From: Odontocerum albicorne
Lineage: Eukaryota > Arthropoda > Insecta > Trichoptera > Odontoceridae
Assembly: GCA_949825065.1 (NCBI GenBank)
Contig: OX463847.1
Location: 40,334,831-40,398,830, forward strand
Direction of reading: 5' to 3'
Length of the DNA: 64,000 nt
The notes beneath the pieces are model-generated. The model was not told where the DNA came from. It ran no database searches and worked only from the letters and a program-made list of their open reading frames with translations. The position numbers and the translations under genes are program-made. This document shows positions 47,452 through 59,784 of this stretch, one piece after another (position 1 is the first letter of the stretch; each line of letters starts with the position of its first letter).

Positions 47452-47611
47452 AATGCTGCAATTATTTAAAAACCTTTATGTGATCAGTTTTCAGTTTAAT
47501 TGTTGTTCATGTGAAAGATAGTGGTTTATTTTAAATTATACTCAGTTTTTTTAAACTCAAAATGAAATTAAACGCTTTGATAGTTCTAAATACTTTTTAA
47601 TTTCCTCACTT

Positions 47612-48000
47612 GTTTCGCCATACCTACTCCTCCGAACTGTAAGATCGCCCTCTTTGCTGACGATGTGGCATGCAACGCGTCCTCACTCATGGTATATCGA
47701 GCTAGTCGCCGCCTTCAGATTGTACTGCACCCATTTGGGGTAGTGTGAGAAACACGGATCACCTAAAACTTCAACGAGTGCAAATCAAGATATTCAAGAA
47801 GTCTTTCAACACCTATCCCAGAGCAAACTACTCCGAACTTTACAGAAAACAGCATGAAGAAACCCTCAAACACCACATCCTCGCTTGGACCGTGAAGTTC
47901 TATAAAAGTCCACAGAGCTACAGCGATCCTCTAATCGCTGCCCTGGGGGATTTGAGAGTAAGTCTGACCTACATTTCCATAATAATCACAGGCTTCTAAA
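47612..48000 (+). mobile_element. Jockey-like remnant with RT active-site motif
   Basis: The longest version of this remnant. Upstream of the shared LQRVQIK region a frame reads CKIALFADDVACNASS, a reverse transcriptase catalytic box (FADD). The join to the downstream part lacks the CAAPVWG start found in the other copies, so it carries a different deletion. Confidence 0.7.
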
Positions 48001-48688
48001 ACATCATCCTGCCTGACTAGTCTACCTACAGTTTAAGCAGAGAAGACCGAAGGTCTGAGTGAATGTGATGGAATACAAGTTGCATGAACGATTGGATACG
48101 TACGTGTTAAATAATTAATAATAAAATAATCAGTGGTAAGAATTGTTATCTAGTTACAAGTTAGTATGCAGGTGTTTACTTTTTCTAATAAATTAAATAA
48201 TAAAATTAGTAAAAATAAAAATGACATGTAGGAAATTTAAAATATGTTAGTTCATAGTTATTATACTCGTATATAAATAAGATGAATTCTTAAGACATCA
48301 ATTTGTGTGTAGATAAAGCCTTTGGGAAATGTTTGTGTAATATTATAGATTACTTTATTAAATAAAAAAAAGATAGCAGTATTTGGTTCAGTTTATTAGG
48401 CAAATACCCCAATTTATTAAAATCCTTAAATGCAAAACAAATTATCCTCTATCAAACAACAAACAAATATTGGTGTGAAATAACGCTTTTTATATTAACT
48501 CACCCCTCATTTTTTTGCATTAGTTTATTTGAAACACAAAGAACTATTTTATTCACAATAGAGAAATATTAAGTAGACGTAAGTCGTCACAAAGATATAG
48601 ACAGCATTTAGTTAAATAATTATTTAATTTACTAAATGCAATATTTTTGTCACGTCCAACGAATGTTGTGTTTCATCTTTCTTCGAAG
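48001..48688. other. No feature seen
   Basis: AT-rich sequence between the Jockey-like remnant and the palindromes. Confidence 0.5.
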
Positions 48689-48716
48689 AACTTTTCCACT
48701 TATAAGTGGAAAAGTT
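48689..48716. repeat. 28-bp perfect palindrome
   Basis: AACTTTTCCACTTATAAGTG and onward reads the same on both strands. A third copy of the arm, AAAACTTTTCCACTT, follows at 48722-48736, so arms can pair in two alternative ways. Confidence 0.85.
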
Positions 48717-48736
48717 TTAAGAAAACTTTTCCACTT

Positions 48737-48834
48737 CCAGTAATAATTTATAAATCCATCTATTAACAATTTTAAAATCGTTCTATAGAACGATTTTAAA
48801 ATTGTTAATAAATGGATTTATAAATTATTACTGG
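48737..48834. repeat. 98-bp spacerless palindrome
   Basis: The sequence from CCAGTAATAATTTATAAATC to its mirror GATTTATAAATTATTACTGG is symmetric around 48785/48786 (TTCTA|TAGAA), with a single mismatched pair (C in the left arm where T is expected). No spacer separates the arms. Confidence 0.92.
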
Positions 48835-49109
48835 AGAACAACGTTTATGCTTCTTTGAGTCTCATCCGTAATATTAATGCAGTTTAGGATGCTGATTTAA
48901 TATATTTGAAAATAAAATTTATGCTCTACATAGTACAAAGGAAATGTATCTACTTGTCACCAATTTTACTTTTTTTTAGGTTTTCTTTTATATTGCGCTC
49001 TTGGATTGTTTTTTTGTTGTAGTCCAGCAATAATTCGCTAGCATGGTTGGATTCCATTTTTTTTTTAAATTTGATTTTCTTGTTTTACGATGGTAAAAAC
49101 GAGGTATAA

Positions 49110-49290
49110 TATATAACTTATAGTTAAGGCATTGTAATTTATTTTGTGTAGTTATTTGTATTTGTAGTTTGTTTAATCAAACACTGTTGATTCCACTTAA
49201 TGTAAATGTATAACCCTACCGGTTTCAAGGTATTCACATCATCATCAGGAGAGCACAGTCTTGTATGTAAAAACAAATTACAACTAGGTA
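49110..49290 (-). mobile_element. Penelope-like element 3' remnant (copy 2)
   Basis: Homologous to 9994-10185, with GTAGTTTGTTTAATCAAACA, ACCCTACCGGTTTCAAGG and CATCATCATCAGG in the same order. Lies just 3' of the minus gene copy. Confidence 0.7.
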
Positions 49291-51611
49291 CATATTTATT
49301 AGTTATTCGTCTTCAATCGGCGTAACAATTAAGCTGAAAGTTAATTAAAGAAAGATTTGGAATCCATCGCAGCGTTTGACTGTTTCTTTTTCATTGGATG
49401 TGCCGGAACTATTTCGAAAAACGTTTCTATGTTACAGATGGTTATATTCTCCTTTGACACAATGTAATCCATGGCGAATTTTCATTTAGAGATCGGAAGA
49501 TGGATTGTTGCGTCATCGAATGTAACGTTATATAAATAAACGGTGCCATTCTGAAAAAAGAAAACTATAATAATAAAAGGGCTATTAATAAAGCGCTGTT
49601 TGTAGGGTATACTTTCCTCAAGGTCGTTCAAACTTGGGATGGGAGGCAATTTTAATAACCAAATTAAAAATAACACAAAATTAGATTAAAATAAGCTGAG
49701 TTAAAAGATAGGTAAGCTGAAATTATAACAATTTGATTGGAAACTTTCTCAAATCTACATATGTTAACAAAAACATATTTCGTAAGAAATTCCAAGAAAG
49801 CCTTTCAAAGGATGAAGAACTTCAAAGAAACTATTATAGTAATATATTCGTATTTGGCTTAAGGTTGAGTATTGTACGTATGGCGTGTTCATATATAAGT
49901 AAAATCATAAATTTTGATAAGATCTCCCGAAAAGCGTCATTTTCAAGTACTTCCTAAAGCTGCACACGCCACCCAAATCTCTAATATTTTAAGGTAGTTC
50001 ATTCTACGCGAGCTGTAAAGGCATTTTCTCAAGACCCCCTTCTCTTTTGGATCGATTCGTAAAAAAATCAATATATTCGATGAATACGGCAATCTTTAAC
50101 GTGATCCAACTCGATAACAGTTATACTGCGAGGTTACTTGCGTGAACTTTACGATGATCATCTCTCTAAAAAAAACTAGAGACAGGCAACGTTACACTAT
50201 GACTTGCAGCCCCTTAAAAATTGTATACACGCGCTATGTTACTGCGACTAATTTATTAACGGATCGGGATATAGTGAGACTTGACCCAATCCCAGCGCCA
50301 GATTCCTGTCATAAAGAAGTTTTGGTGTCTGCCAGCTGACATAAGGCCTCAGACGATTTTTGACTATATAAAACAGTGTTTTAATTATAACATGCGAGAT
50401 ATGGTTCTTTATTTCTCGCATTTCCTTGTTGAACTTTTTTATTAACCGCCCAGTTCCGGGGCTAGATTCCCTTCCTCCACGCTTTGTTGCATACTTCCTG
50501 AAATATTTTGGTGTCATTTTCTCCCCAACGTTGAGTAATTCTATCGTTGTTTTTGAGTTTGTTTATTGCATCAACTACTTCAGATTGCAAGTTTTTTTGT
50601 TCTTGGTTATTCGATCCACATACACCGATTTAAATCTTTCCATCTTTTTGGACTAATCTGCACAGCACTGTCTTCACGTTTATATTAGTCTTCGAGATGT
50701 TATGTTAGATGTGGATGATCCGTATATAATGGAACACAAGGTGTACCAATGTCTCCATCACCTCCGAGAGAAAGGTTACCGAAATATTTTCAACAATACG
50801 CAGAAAAACGATCTTCATATAATGCCGAGCAAAATGAAGGTGTTTTATTAAAGGGCAAATCAAACAAAAGAGTTGACAGAATCTTTTTAAAGCGCTACAT
50901 GGATAGGGATGGCGTCAGGTGGTTCACCAAGTTTGAGACATAGTAAAGCACGCAATGAGGAAGAAGTCTCCTAGCTTCTATCACCTTGTCAATGTCGTCT
51001 ATGGTGCTTCCTCCCGTAATATCTATCATCCATGGTTTTGGAGTGTATAGTACTCGAGTGAAAATATTTCCGTTTGTGATGTAACTCAGGATTTTTTTCC
51101 CGTTTTCATGAGTTTTTTATTTCTGGACATATTTCTGCACATGTTAAGTTGTGTAAAATACCACGTTGAGGTAATGTAAACATGTGTTGTCCTGTATCAC
51201 TGCAAATATGGAACTCGTATATAAGTGGTTTTTCAGTCTAATGCGTGTTTTGACGTTTACACTTTTATTACTCCTTTTATTCCGCCTTCTTTCCTAACAT
51301 CCTAATTGCAATTTTTTTCATACATTGTTTTTGAAACATTCTACGCAACGCTCATATTATTAATAAAAAAATTACCATTGGACATTTTGTAGGCACGTTA
51401 TTCAGGGACTTCATAAATCTTAATAAGTTATTTGATTGAGCTAACAAAAAGCATATATTTGTGTGGAAAAATATGACACTTTTACGGTATTCGTTATTGC
51501 GCTGTTCATATGAGACAAGATGCATCTGAAAATAAAACAAACGTTTTGAATAAATAAACAATTTTTTTTTTTGTTTTTCAAGTCATTGCTCTTAACATAT
51601 AATGTAATATC

Positions 51612-54600
51612 TGTACCTCAGAGGCAGACGGATGCAAATCGAAATAGTGAGTTTTTCAGTAGAGCTAAAAACATAAGTCCTTTTTTATTAATGCCTATTA
51701 AATCATTCAAATAGATAAACTGAGTGCTTATTTATTGTTTTGTGTTGGAGTTCACTTCAAGTACTTACAGTTAATGTAAAAATTTATTTTATTTGATTGC
51801 TTTTTGACCTTAAAAAACAAAATAAAAATAGTCTTATGGATTTGCATCCTTCTGCTTCTATGTGTTATCGTATTATTGGCAGTTGGTGCCAAATGATAAA
51901 AACCTACTTAGCTTTTAAAATCATGATTTAAATGGTGATAAATAGAAATAAATACAAATTAATTGTTTTTACTGTTTATTAAAAAACCTAGCTTAAAAAT
52001 AATACAAAAATCTTAAAAAAGAAAGGGTATCCACCTCAGCATTTTCTCCAAATCCATAAACTTTGGAATACTCGATGGAATCAGATTTTCACGCATTTGC
52101 GGAAGTGTTTGTGGAGTGATCAAGTTCCCTCTTTTCTTCCTTCTGAAGTCTATTTCTTTGAAACCATCGTCCATAAAATTATTTTTATACAATAGTATTC
52201 CTGGTTTATCCGCCTGAGCACGCAGCACGCAGCCAAACGACCTGTGACATGAGGAAATCATCTCCTTTCATATTTTTTTTCCTGCTCACAAATGGTGATT
52301 ATGATCCACTGTACAAAGATGATACATTCTTAAAATCCCCTGTATCCATAGAATGTACGGTATACTGATTGTCAGATTTACAATTTCTAATAAACTGTTC
52401 CCAGTCATGCGGTATGAAAATCTGAAAACTTTTTAGTTTTTCTTGGCCCGTTCAATAACTGAGTGCAAAGAATCTACTTCCAGATGAGTATGACCTCGAA
52501 GTAGGAATTTGTGGTTTATAACTTTTAACTTATAAATCTTTTGCAAGACTAATCAGATATAAAACATAGAAACGGCCATATTTATGTTCTGGCCTGCGCA
52601 GTTGTCCGACCATATTGTGATCCATTTTAGCAAACATGATGCCACTTCATCGAAACCCCTTGCAGCTGTTTCATTCCTCATACAACAGTAAACTTCATAT
52701 TTTGAACTGTCGTATATGGTTTCATTAAGAGCCCATAACTTTCTGAGGTAAAAGGATTGCGAATTTGTTAAGAATGAACAAGGGAGATTCTTTTGCATGT
52801 CAATCAACATGATTACTTCCCATAATCTGTTTTTCCCTCTAAGTTTATCAGCCCTTTTCAATTCATAGCGCAGTTTTGATTACATTACGTGAATATCTTT
52901 TCAAAGCTTAGTTGATTTTTTTCAGCATCGTTTGTAGCATTATTTAGCGATATAACATAAGAATCACAAGTATCGCAAGTGTCATTCGCAGGGGGTTGAA
53001 AAGAATAGTTAAATTTATTATTATACAATTTTGGGTAGAGCGACTCCTTAGCTATTAATATTAGCCTCAGGGACATTGTTTTATTTACTGTGTTCCACAT
53101 ACAATTTATAAAGAGATGACAAATTAAAATCAGCTCCCAAATATTTTCTACTACTCCTCTCACTCGAGTAAAGGCATTCATATGTGGGCAATAATTTAAT
53201 ATGATCAATTATTGACTGCTTGATAATCTGGCTAATCTTGTTAATTGGTGGGTGTCGTCCTCTCGCATCTGGAGGTAGCACTGATTGCAGTTTTTCAATA
53301 GTGCTAGGGTAACAAACTTATCTGTGACACTGAATGTATTTAAAAACATTATCTCGCAAACCCTGACTATTATTACGAGTGCGTGCACCTACTGCGAGAT
53401 AATATTGTACATTCTAGTTTTATTTCTCATACCAGTTCTCGAGTCGTCGGTCTAGATCGTGCAACATCTATTCTTTGATGTGAAATAGAGAAACAATGAA
53501 TTGACGTCTCAGGTCCCAACTCTCGGTTCACCAAAACTGTGGGCGAATTTCAATTCTTCGCTGATGCGTAATGGCATTGCAGCCTTTCTTGCATGTTATA
53601 CCGCAACGTTGTTTTAATGCCTTTACAAGATTTAATTTTGAATTTGAAATGGACTTATATTCCAATCCTTTTAGACGTTCGGTTTGAGCTTTCACTCTTC
53701 TCCACTGAGTGTATTCATCACTCGTTTCCTCCCCTTAGTCATTTCTTAACCATTGATAATTTAACCGGAATAGAAATATTATTGTCATGTTCACTGTCAC
53801 TAAGAGATCCGCGGGAACTCTGTAAAGTCCAGTCAGGATCATCATCAACTTCTTTTACTGATGATGAGCCATATGCTGCATCAACTAATTATAGTTTTGG
53901 AGACATTTGATGGTGGCATTTATCAAGCAAAGCCGGCGATGAAATGGATTGTGAATTATGCTTATTTCTATTAGCCGTTGAAGAATCTGTCAACAAAAAC
54001 ATATAAGTTAAATATACTAAATAAATATCACTTATAAACAGTTACATTTTTATCTAATAATAATTCATATAAATAATTGTGTCTACTTACATTGTAAATT
54101 TTATTTCAAATCAATAATCGAATTAGTTAAATTTGATAGCATTATGACATCAGTGCTAGATTTGTTCCGACTGTTTGTAACTGGCAAAATGTTATTATTC
54201 ACATCTAAATAATAACATAAGATATATTGTCTTGTGCAGAAAATTAACCATTATACTATAAAAAGTAGTATTTTAAATAAACATTTGTATGTGAAATAAT
54301 TGGCAACCCTTTGTACTCACAGTTTTGAGGTGCTGTTTCTAAATCATCTTTAGACTAAATTCATAGCGATTTGTAATAGTTTAATTGTTCTAGAAGACAT
54401 GTTGACAAATTATTCTTGTATAACAATGTGTAATAACGATAACTATTTAAAATCCAACAATAATAGTCGAGTAAACGCGTCATAGCTATATACAAAAAAG
54501 ATGCAAATCCAAAGATTTTAGAGGCAGAAGGGTGCAGATGGATTTGAGTATTTTCTCCAATAATACAAATGGATGTAACTCCATATACACCCTTCTGCTT

Positions 54601-54768
54601 CAAAGCTCCTCCTGGTATTGACATCCTTTTAAAATTTTAAATTCTTAACCATAACATGTAGCTCTTCCATCTTTATACCACTAAAAGAAAAGGTTATTGC
54701 CACCATTATTCCATTAAAAAGTCATTTTATGAAAAATGGTCTTTGCATCCGTCTGCCTCTCAGGTATA
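51612..54768 (-). mobile_element. 3.2-kb TIR element of the SDN/GQN transposase-like family
   Basis: Ends are 27-bp inverted repeats with two mismatches: TGTACCTCAGAGGCAGACGG and on at 51612-51638, and its complement at 54742-54768. The homologous intron in copy A (around 12240-12260) is uninterrupted (ATGTAATATTTAGTATAAA), so the block is an insertion. The overlap of the flanks suggests a short AT-rich target duplication, perhaps ATAT. Internal copies of the GRGGCAGAAGGRTGCA core recur near 51838-51862, 54500-54540 and 54590, as subterminal repeats. The minus strand encodes the degraded protein described separately. Confidence 0.85.
52445..53930 (-). pseudogene. Transposase-like protein of the 3.2-kb element
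   Basis: Pieces in order on the minus strand: DDPDWTLQSS (about 53900-53760), RGRHPPINKISQIIKQ and RSSRKYLGADFNLSSLYKLY (53281-53085), PPANDTCDTCDSYVISL (52970), LIDMQKNLPCSFLTNSQSFY and ETAARGFDEVASCLLKW (52800-52610), TIWSDNCAGQNINM (52600), and RGHTHLEVDSLHSVIERAKK (52512-52450). Frame breaks lie near 53075, 52880 and 52555. The same modules occur in many insect genomes in uncharacterised proteins (Pfam DUF7869, from memory). I infer an RNase H-like DDE fold with D of DMQK, D of SDN and D/E of EVDSLHSVIE as the acidic triad; this has not been tested. This copy is inactive. Confidence 0.72.
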
Positions 54769-56730
54769 TATATTTAGTATAAAAATTCTTTTTTCGAAAA
54801 TCTAAATTGGTAACGTTTAAAACTTCTATATCTTTTTATCATGTTTAAAAAATACAACGGTTTTTGTTTAATCAAATAAAATTACACCGTTTGAAAAGGA
54901 TTTTGTGTAGCGGAACAGCTGCGATTAATTCAATAAATAATAATTTAGAAATATTTTTTTTCAATATTTCATTTAAGTATAAGAAAGTGACAAAATAAGG
55001 AATTTTTAAATCTTCGAAATAACATACTCGTATGTATTTCAGAAGCGAAATTATTTAATCATTCATTTGTATTGAACCCCTCAATGCATCCGCACAAGTA
55101 ATACATACATTTGGGTGTAGTTAGGAGGCATTATCTCTTGCCCCATCAATGGAATTCCTTAGTCATGTACCACTGGACTACTCACTTAACACGCAGTACA
55201 TTGTGGTTCTTATCGCTACACATATATAGTAGTGCACACGGAGAGAAACTAGGTAGATCAATGCTACTCAAACTTTTGTTTCGGTGCTGGTCCGCGTTTG
55301 TAACAGGGCGGCGTTGAGAGAAAATAACAAAAACAATGTTAACTATTACCATATTCAATTAAAATGTAACAACTCATTACTTGTTTTGTAAATATTTTTT
55401 CTTACCGAATAAATATTAAAATTTTTAATTATGTATTTGTGTTCCAGTTTTATTCGTTTTTTTTAATTATTTTACTCATTTTCACCAATATGCTCTTCTG
55501 CGATGGTTTGATATGAAAAAAAAAATGTTGATGGATATAGAACCTTTTGAGAAGCACTGCTGCAGATGGCGTCTGAACCAAAGTTTTGCACCTTTTTTTG
55601 GATACAATCGGAAATCGAACTCGCGTAAAAGAAAATATTAATAATGGTACGTAATGGTAATCCATTTTTTATCATATGGAAGAATACAAGAGAGGATGCT
55701 TCTTATAGTGCTAAATGGTGCTGCCTATATATATACACAGTGTCCCTCAATTCGTTCAATATCTCTAAATCACGCATAACTTGAGTGTTGAGCCATCACA
55801 TTGACCCCGTAATTTGGTACATAGAATGTGATTACTTGCACGGTTGTAATTGTTGGTAACATTCGAACTAAGTACCTCTAATATTGCGAGACAGTTAAAT
55901 TTTCATTGCAATACTTTTGACATGAATAACACGATGGACTCTTGCTTTCTAGTTTAAAGGCCTCTATAATTGCATACTGTTAAAAGTTGGATATGGTATC
56001 CATATTTTGAATAATCATGTTCTGTTTTATTCCATAAATACCTCAACATTTCGTTTTTGTATTCGTTCCACCATATTTTTGTATATTAATTGATGAAGAT
56101 TTTACAACTCAAAATTCGGGGAAAGCCAAGAAGAATGTCGATTTTATCCCGAATTCTCAGGATAAGCCAAATTTTTCAATATGAAAAATATTGGGAGATA
56201 TTTAGTCCAATAAAAAGGTGTAAAAATTACTCACTGTCACATTGTCAGACCAAGGACGCAAAAGGGTAACGTTCGCGGAAAAAAATCTCCTGGAGTGTCG
56301 ATTCAGTTTTTCCACTTTGAATTCATTAATCTTTACGTAACTTTTATTATAGTAAACTAAATTCACTCTCTGAAAAAGCACTTGGTGTCCCTGAAAACGT
56401 ACGTAAAATTTAAGGTTTATTGATTTTGAACGGATCATGAAACTTGTATATAATAGGCTATGGCTGACCTCTTATAGGTCTTTAAAATAATTTTATTACC
56501 TAAAAGAGGCCAGCGACGGAAAATATTGAATATACATGATGTTGAATGTAAATTTACCCATGGTAATGCGCCATTATACTCGTACTTCAAAGATAGAGCA
56601 TATTAAAGAGTGAACGGTGCATTGACCAAGTGGTTTGATATTTCAAAAGCGGTAAGCATAGATGCGTGATGTCACCTTGATTCTTGAGTTCAATATTTCA
56701 ATAGATTCATTCGTGGAATAACTACAGAGG

Positions 56731-56835
56731 CTAATGAGTGGCAAACAAATGACGAATGGGAATGTGTGCGGAAAGCTGTACACTTATGACTTGGATAACG
56801 CTGTATATGAGTTACATAAGAATATACTCCAAAAC
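56731..56835 (+). mobile_element. Non-LTR RT scrap in intron 1 of copy C
   Basis: Reads MSGKQMTNGNVCGKLYTYDL, matching in reverse the remnant at 28095-28345 (GAATGGTAATGTATGCG). A shorter version is at 41270-41330. No catalytic motif remains. Confidence 0.5.
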
Positions 56836-56989
56836 AGCATATTGCTTATGTTCTGGGATGTCACCCATCCATCTCCAACTCATCTAGCTTACCGCAAACC
56901 TTTTTGGATAGCGGAACTAAGACTTTTTTAATTAAAATTTGATGACCTTTTTGTCAATTCTTGTATGAATTTGAACCTTTTATGGCCGT

Positions 56990-57265
56990 ATGCTTAGGAG
57001 AAGTCTGTGCTGAAGTTAAGCCTAATATGGCATAGTGCTGAGTAGTCTGTCTTGAAGTTTAGCCTGATATAACATTGTGCTGAGAGATCCATCCTGAAAT
57101 TTAACTTGATACGATTTTGTACTGGGGAGTTAGTCCTGAAGTTGAGACTTATATTACATTGTGTTGAAGTGTTTGTTTTGAAGTTTAACCTCAAATTACA
57201 ATGTATTGAGGAGTTTATTTTGAGGTTTAGCCTAATATGAAATGTGTTGAGGAGTATCTCTATCA
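56990..57265 (-). repeat. 42-bp intronic minisatellite (copy C)
   Basis: Landmarks GAAGTTTAGCCT and variants at 57012, 57054, 57096, 57138, 57180 and 57222 are exactly 42 bp apart. On the gene's sense strand a 109-codon frame spans the array, giving a 14-residue repeat of the type IRLNFKTDSSxQCN. Confidence 0.88.
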
Positions 57266-57544
57266 GTGCCACACAAACTAAATCACTATGCGAGAAAAAA
57301 TCTTGTTTTGGAAAAGTACGCAATAATTATGCCAATAAATAAAAATCAACTCATAAATGTACGAGTATATAAGAATCTAAGTGGTAAAAATTATAAAATT
57401 ACCGTTTCCAATTGAACATTTTGTAGGTAAATAAAACACACAAATACAAAGAGAAGTGCACGTATAACACACATCATGATTGTATGCTAGAATGAAATCA
57501 GACAATCATGAAGTTGTTTTTATTGAATATGAAACGAGTATATA

Positions 57545-57552
57545 CTATTATA
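57545..57552 (-). promoter_or_regulatory. TATA-like box of copy C
   Basis: Reverse strand TATAATAG at the same distance from the exon 1 ATG as the TATAAAAG of the complete gene, within the shared TTATCTATAATAG context. Confidence 0.55.
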
Positions 57553-58739
57553 GATAATGAAGCTAAATTAATCGGTCATTTAAAAAAACCCTTTTAAATT
57601 CATGAAATGAAAATAAACGTTACAATAGATTAGAAAAGAAATATTGGCTTTTAAGTTCAAAAATAGTTTAAATTTTTTAATTCCTCTCCTATTTGTACTT
57701 TGAGATAATCTTGACATTTAAAGCTGAAGCAACGATCACATGAATATAACTAATGAAATCACTTTCATTAAGTTATCCAGGAGATACGTTATATTTTCAC
57801 ACTTTCCTATTTTGTAATTTTCCTTACAATATCAGTGGAAGGTTCTTATATTATTTTGTTTGCATCATACACGTATGGCCAAAGAACTTGAATTGCCTTT
57901 TTTGATGGTGGATAATACCACTTTATTTTTATTTATTAGTTCCAAAGTGCCCTTATTTTGAGCTTTGTCAAACAATGAGACATAAATTATTGGATCTGGG
58001 TTGGTTGCCCCTCATTTGTCGTGTCCCCAGTAAACTAGTTTTTTTGCCTGTATTTCACTGAAGACACCTGCCTTAAAAAATAAATTGATACTTCTTTGCA
58101 ATTTTTTATTCTATTATATAAAACCCCGTTGCACATTCTCATCAATCTGACAAACAGTGACACTCAATAACATATGCATACATCACGCGAAATCAAACTC
58201 CACACACTTAATCACTCCAGACAGGTCAAAACGTTACAAAAACAAAATGTCTCTAACAATTTTAATTTTGTAATTTAAGGTTAAATTCAGGTGCTTAAAT
58301 TTTATGTTTTTAAGATTCTGTAATATACACGTACACACTTTTATTTCACAAGATTACATCATATATAGTAGTGAAGTAGTTGCGACTAATTATTTGTACA
58401 ACTCTTGAGTAGCAATATGGCGCAGATAAGGTAGTCAATATGTGCATTGTATCGATTTTCATATGATAACTTACGTGTATAGTATTAAAGAGAAGAAATA
58501 TTTCTTGTGGGGATGAATTGATTGAACTGTATAGATTTGCTTGGTTATATTGTTAGACTTACGAGTATATTGTTTTTTTTTTTTTAGTGTTTATCACTGC
58601 TTACATATCATTGTAAAAATGTATTTGTCGTTCTTTTTTCATTAATTTGGGGTTGGCTGCTTCGACCTTTGTTCCATCTTTCTCGATCTCATTCGTTAAA
58701 CTTTTTTTGATGTTGTTGTTTATTTTTTTGTTCTTTCTT
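57553..58739. other. Duplicated upstream flank of copy C
   Basis: 57553-57980 matches 42072-42490, and 57980-58740 matches 14450-15165 and 43270-44030. The conserved upstream block present in copies A and B is missing here, deleted at about 57980. No gene seen. Confidence 0.6.
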
Positions 58740-59000
58740 TAACGTGTGTGTAAATAAGGATAGTGCGTTTCTGATATATTTTGTAGAAGATCGATTCACA
58801 GTCTCGCCGAGTGAACCGCAAATGAAGATGTGTAAAATATGGTGAAATGAGTAGGTTAAAACAGTGTTTCTCATCACTTGATAGAATATATGTTTTCTGA
58901 TAAAGTTGAAATTTTTCGCAAAGATATGAAAGAGAATTGGGATTAAGTTCGGAACCTGCGAATAGAAAGTCAAGCGTTCTACCAAAAGGGTTATCCGAAG
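58740..59000 (-). repeat. SINE copy with conserved central domain
   Basis: Close copy of 15165-15450, including the tRNA-like head (GGTAGAACGCTTGAC on the minus strand) and TTTGCGGTTCACTCGGCG. Confidence 0.6.
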
Positions 59001-59093
59001 CATCATGGATGGTTTATGTAATTCAATGAAATATATTTTAATTATTTTAAGTTGTTTTGTTATATACAGTGTTGCTGAGAGATATTATTACTA

Positions 59094-59784
59094 CGAGGGT
59101 CATCTAGAAAGTAAGCTAACAAGGGCTCCTGAGACCGGGAATTTTTTTTGTTTCAAAGTTGGCGCAAGTAGGGGGATCCTAACGGTCACTTTGTTTGGTC
59201 CCGCGTATTTGTCGACTATTTTGTTCAGTCACAGAAAATTCTTCCGATGGAGAGGTCGTCGCGCGCTTCTGCCACAAAACCTTCACGAAGAATTTCCTGA
59301 CGACCTTCACGAAGAATTTCCTGACGTTTCTCGAAGCCTCCTTGGTGATATTGTGTCGGAAAAACTTGGTTACAAGAAGTTGTTTGCGAGATGGGTGCCC
59401 AGAATGCTCACACCGGAGCACCGTAAAAATTGCGTTACCGCCGCGCTTGAATTTTTGGATCTATTTGCACAGAAGAAAATCTTTTCTGGACTCTATCGTG
59501 ACGGAGGATAAGATGTGTGTGTGTCACTATACCCCAACAAATTTCCAACAATCAGGAGGTCAAGGAAGCTGTGAAGAAGTGGCTGAAAGAGCTGGCGGCG
59601 GAGGTCTATAACACTGGCATACAAAAGCTGGTGCCCCGACTACAGAAATGTCTCGATCTCGACAGCGATTACTTTGAAAAATATTTTAATAAGTGATGTA
59701 TCCTGTGAATTTCAATTAAATACAAGCATTTTTCGATCCTTTATACAATAAATGTTGCAAGCTTACTTTTCTGGATGACCCTCG
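59094..59784 (+). mobile_element. mariner element, second copy, more deleted
   Basis: Ends CGAGGGTCATCTAGAAAGTA and TTTCTGGATGACCCTCG with TA at 59092-59093 and 59785-59786. It sits at the same position as the 15540-16461 copy (flanks ATTACTA and TATTTC-TTCATGGTCTG agree). At 691 bp it has additionally lost most of the N-terminal HTH region and contains a small duplication coding FPDDLHEEFPD. The C-terminal remnant is shared. Confidence 0.9.

Larger units (their letters stand above)
49341..57477 (-). pseudogene. DUF1091-like gene, minus copy C (4 exons, one nonsense)
   Basis: Exons on the minus strand: 57477-57403 (75 nt, signal peptide, CVIRALLFVFVCFIYLQNV), 56390-56235 (156), 51525-51376 (150), 49550-49341 (210). 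All splice sites are GT-AG and phase 0. Exons 1-3 are open. Exon 3 contains NEYRKSVIF, NICFLL and TKCPM. Exon 4 starts NGTVYLYNVTFDDA, but the conserved tryptophan codon of PNSKWK is TGA (reads PISK-stop-KFAMDY), removing the last two-thirds of the exon. Intron 2 has been enlarged by the 3.2-kb TIR element at 51612-54768. A TATA-like box lies at 57552-57545. Probably a recent pseudogene; a truncated secreted product cannot be excluded. Confidence 0.82.

Noticed and set aside
53593..53910. 105-codon plus-strand frame inside the 51.6-54.8 kb element
   Set aside because: It lies opposite the minus-strand DDPDW-containing coding remnant, which has family support.
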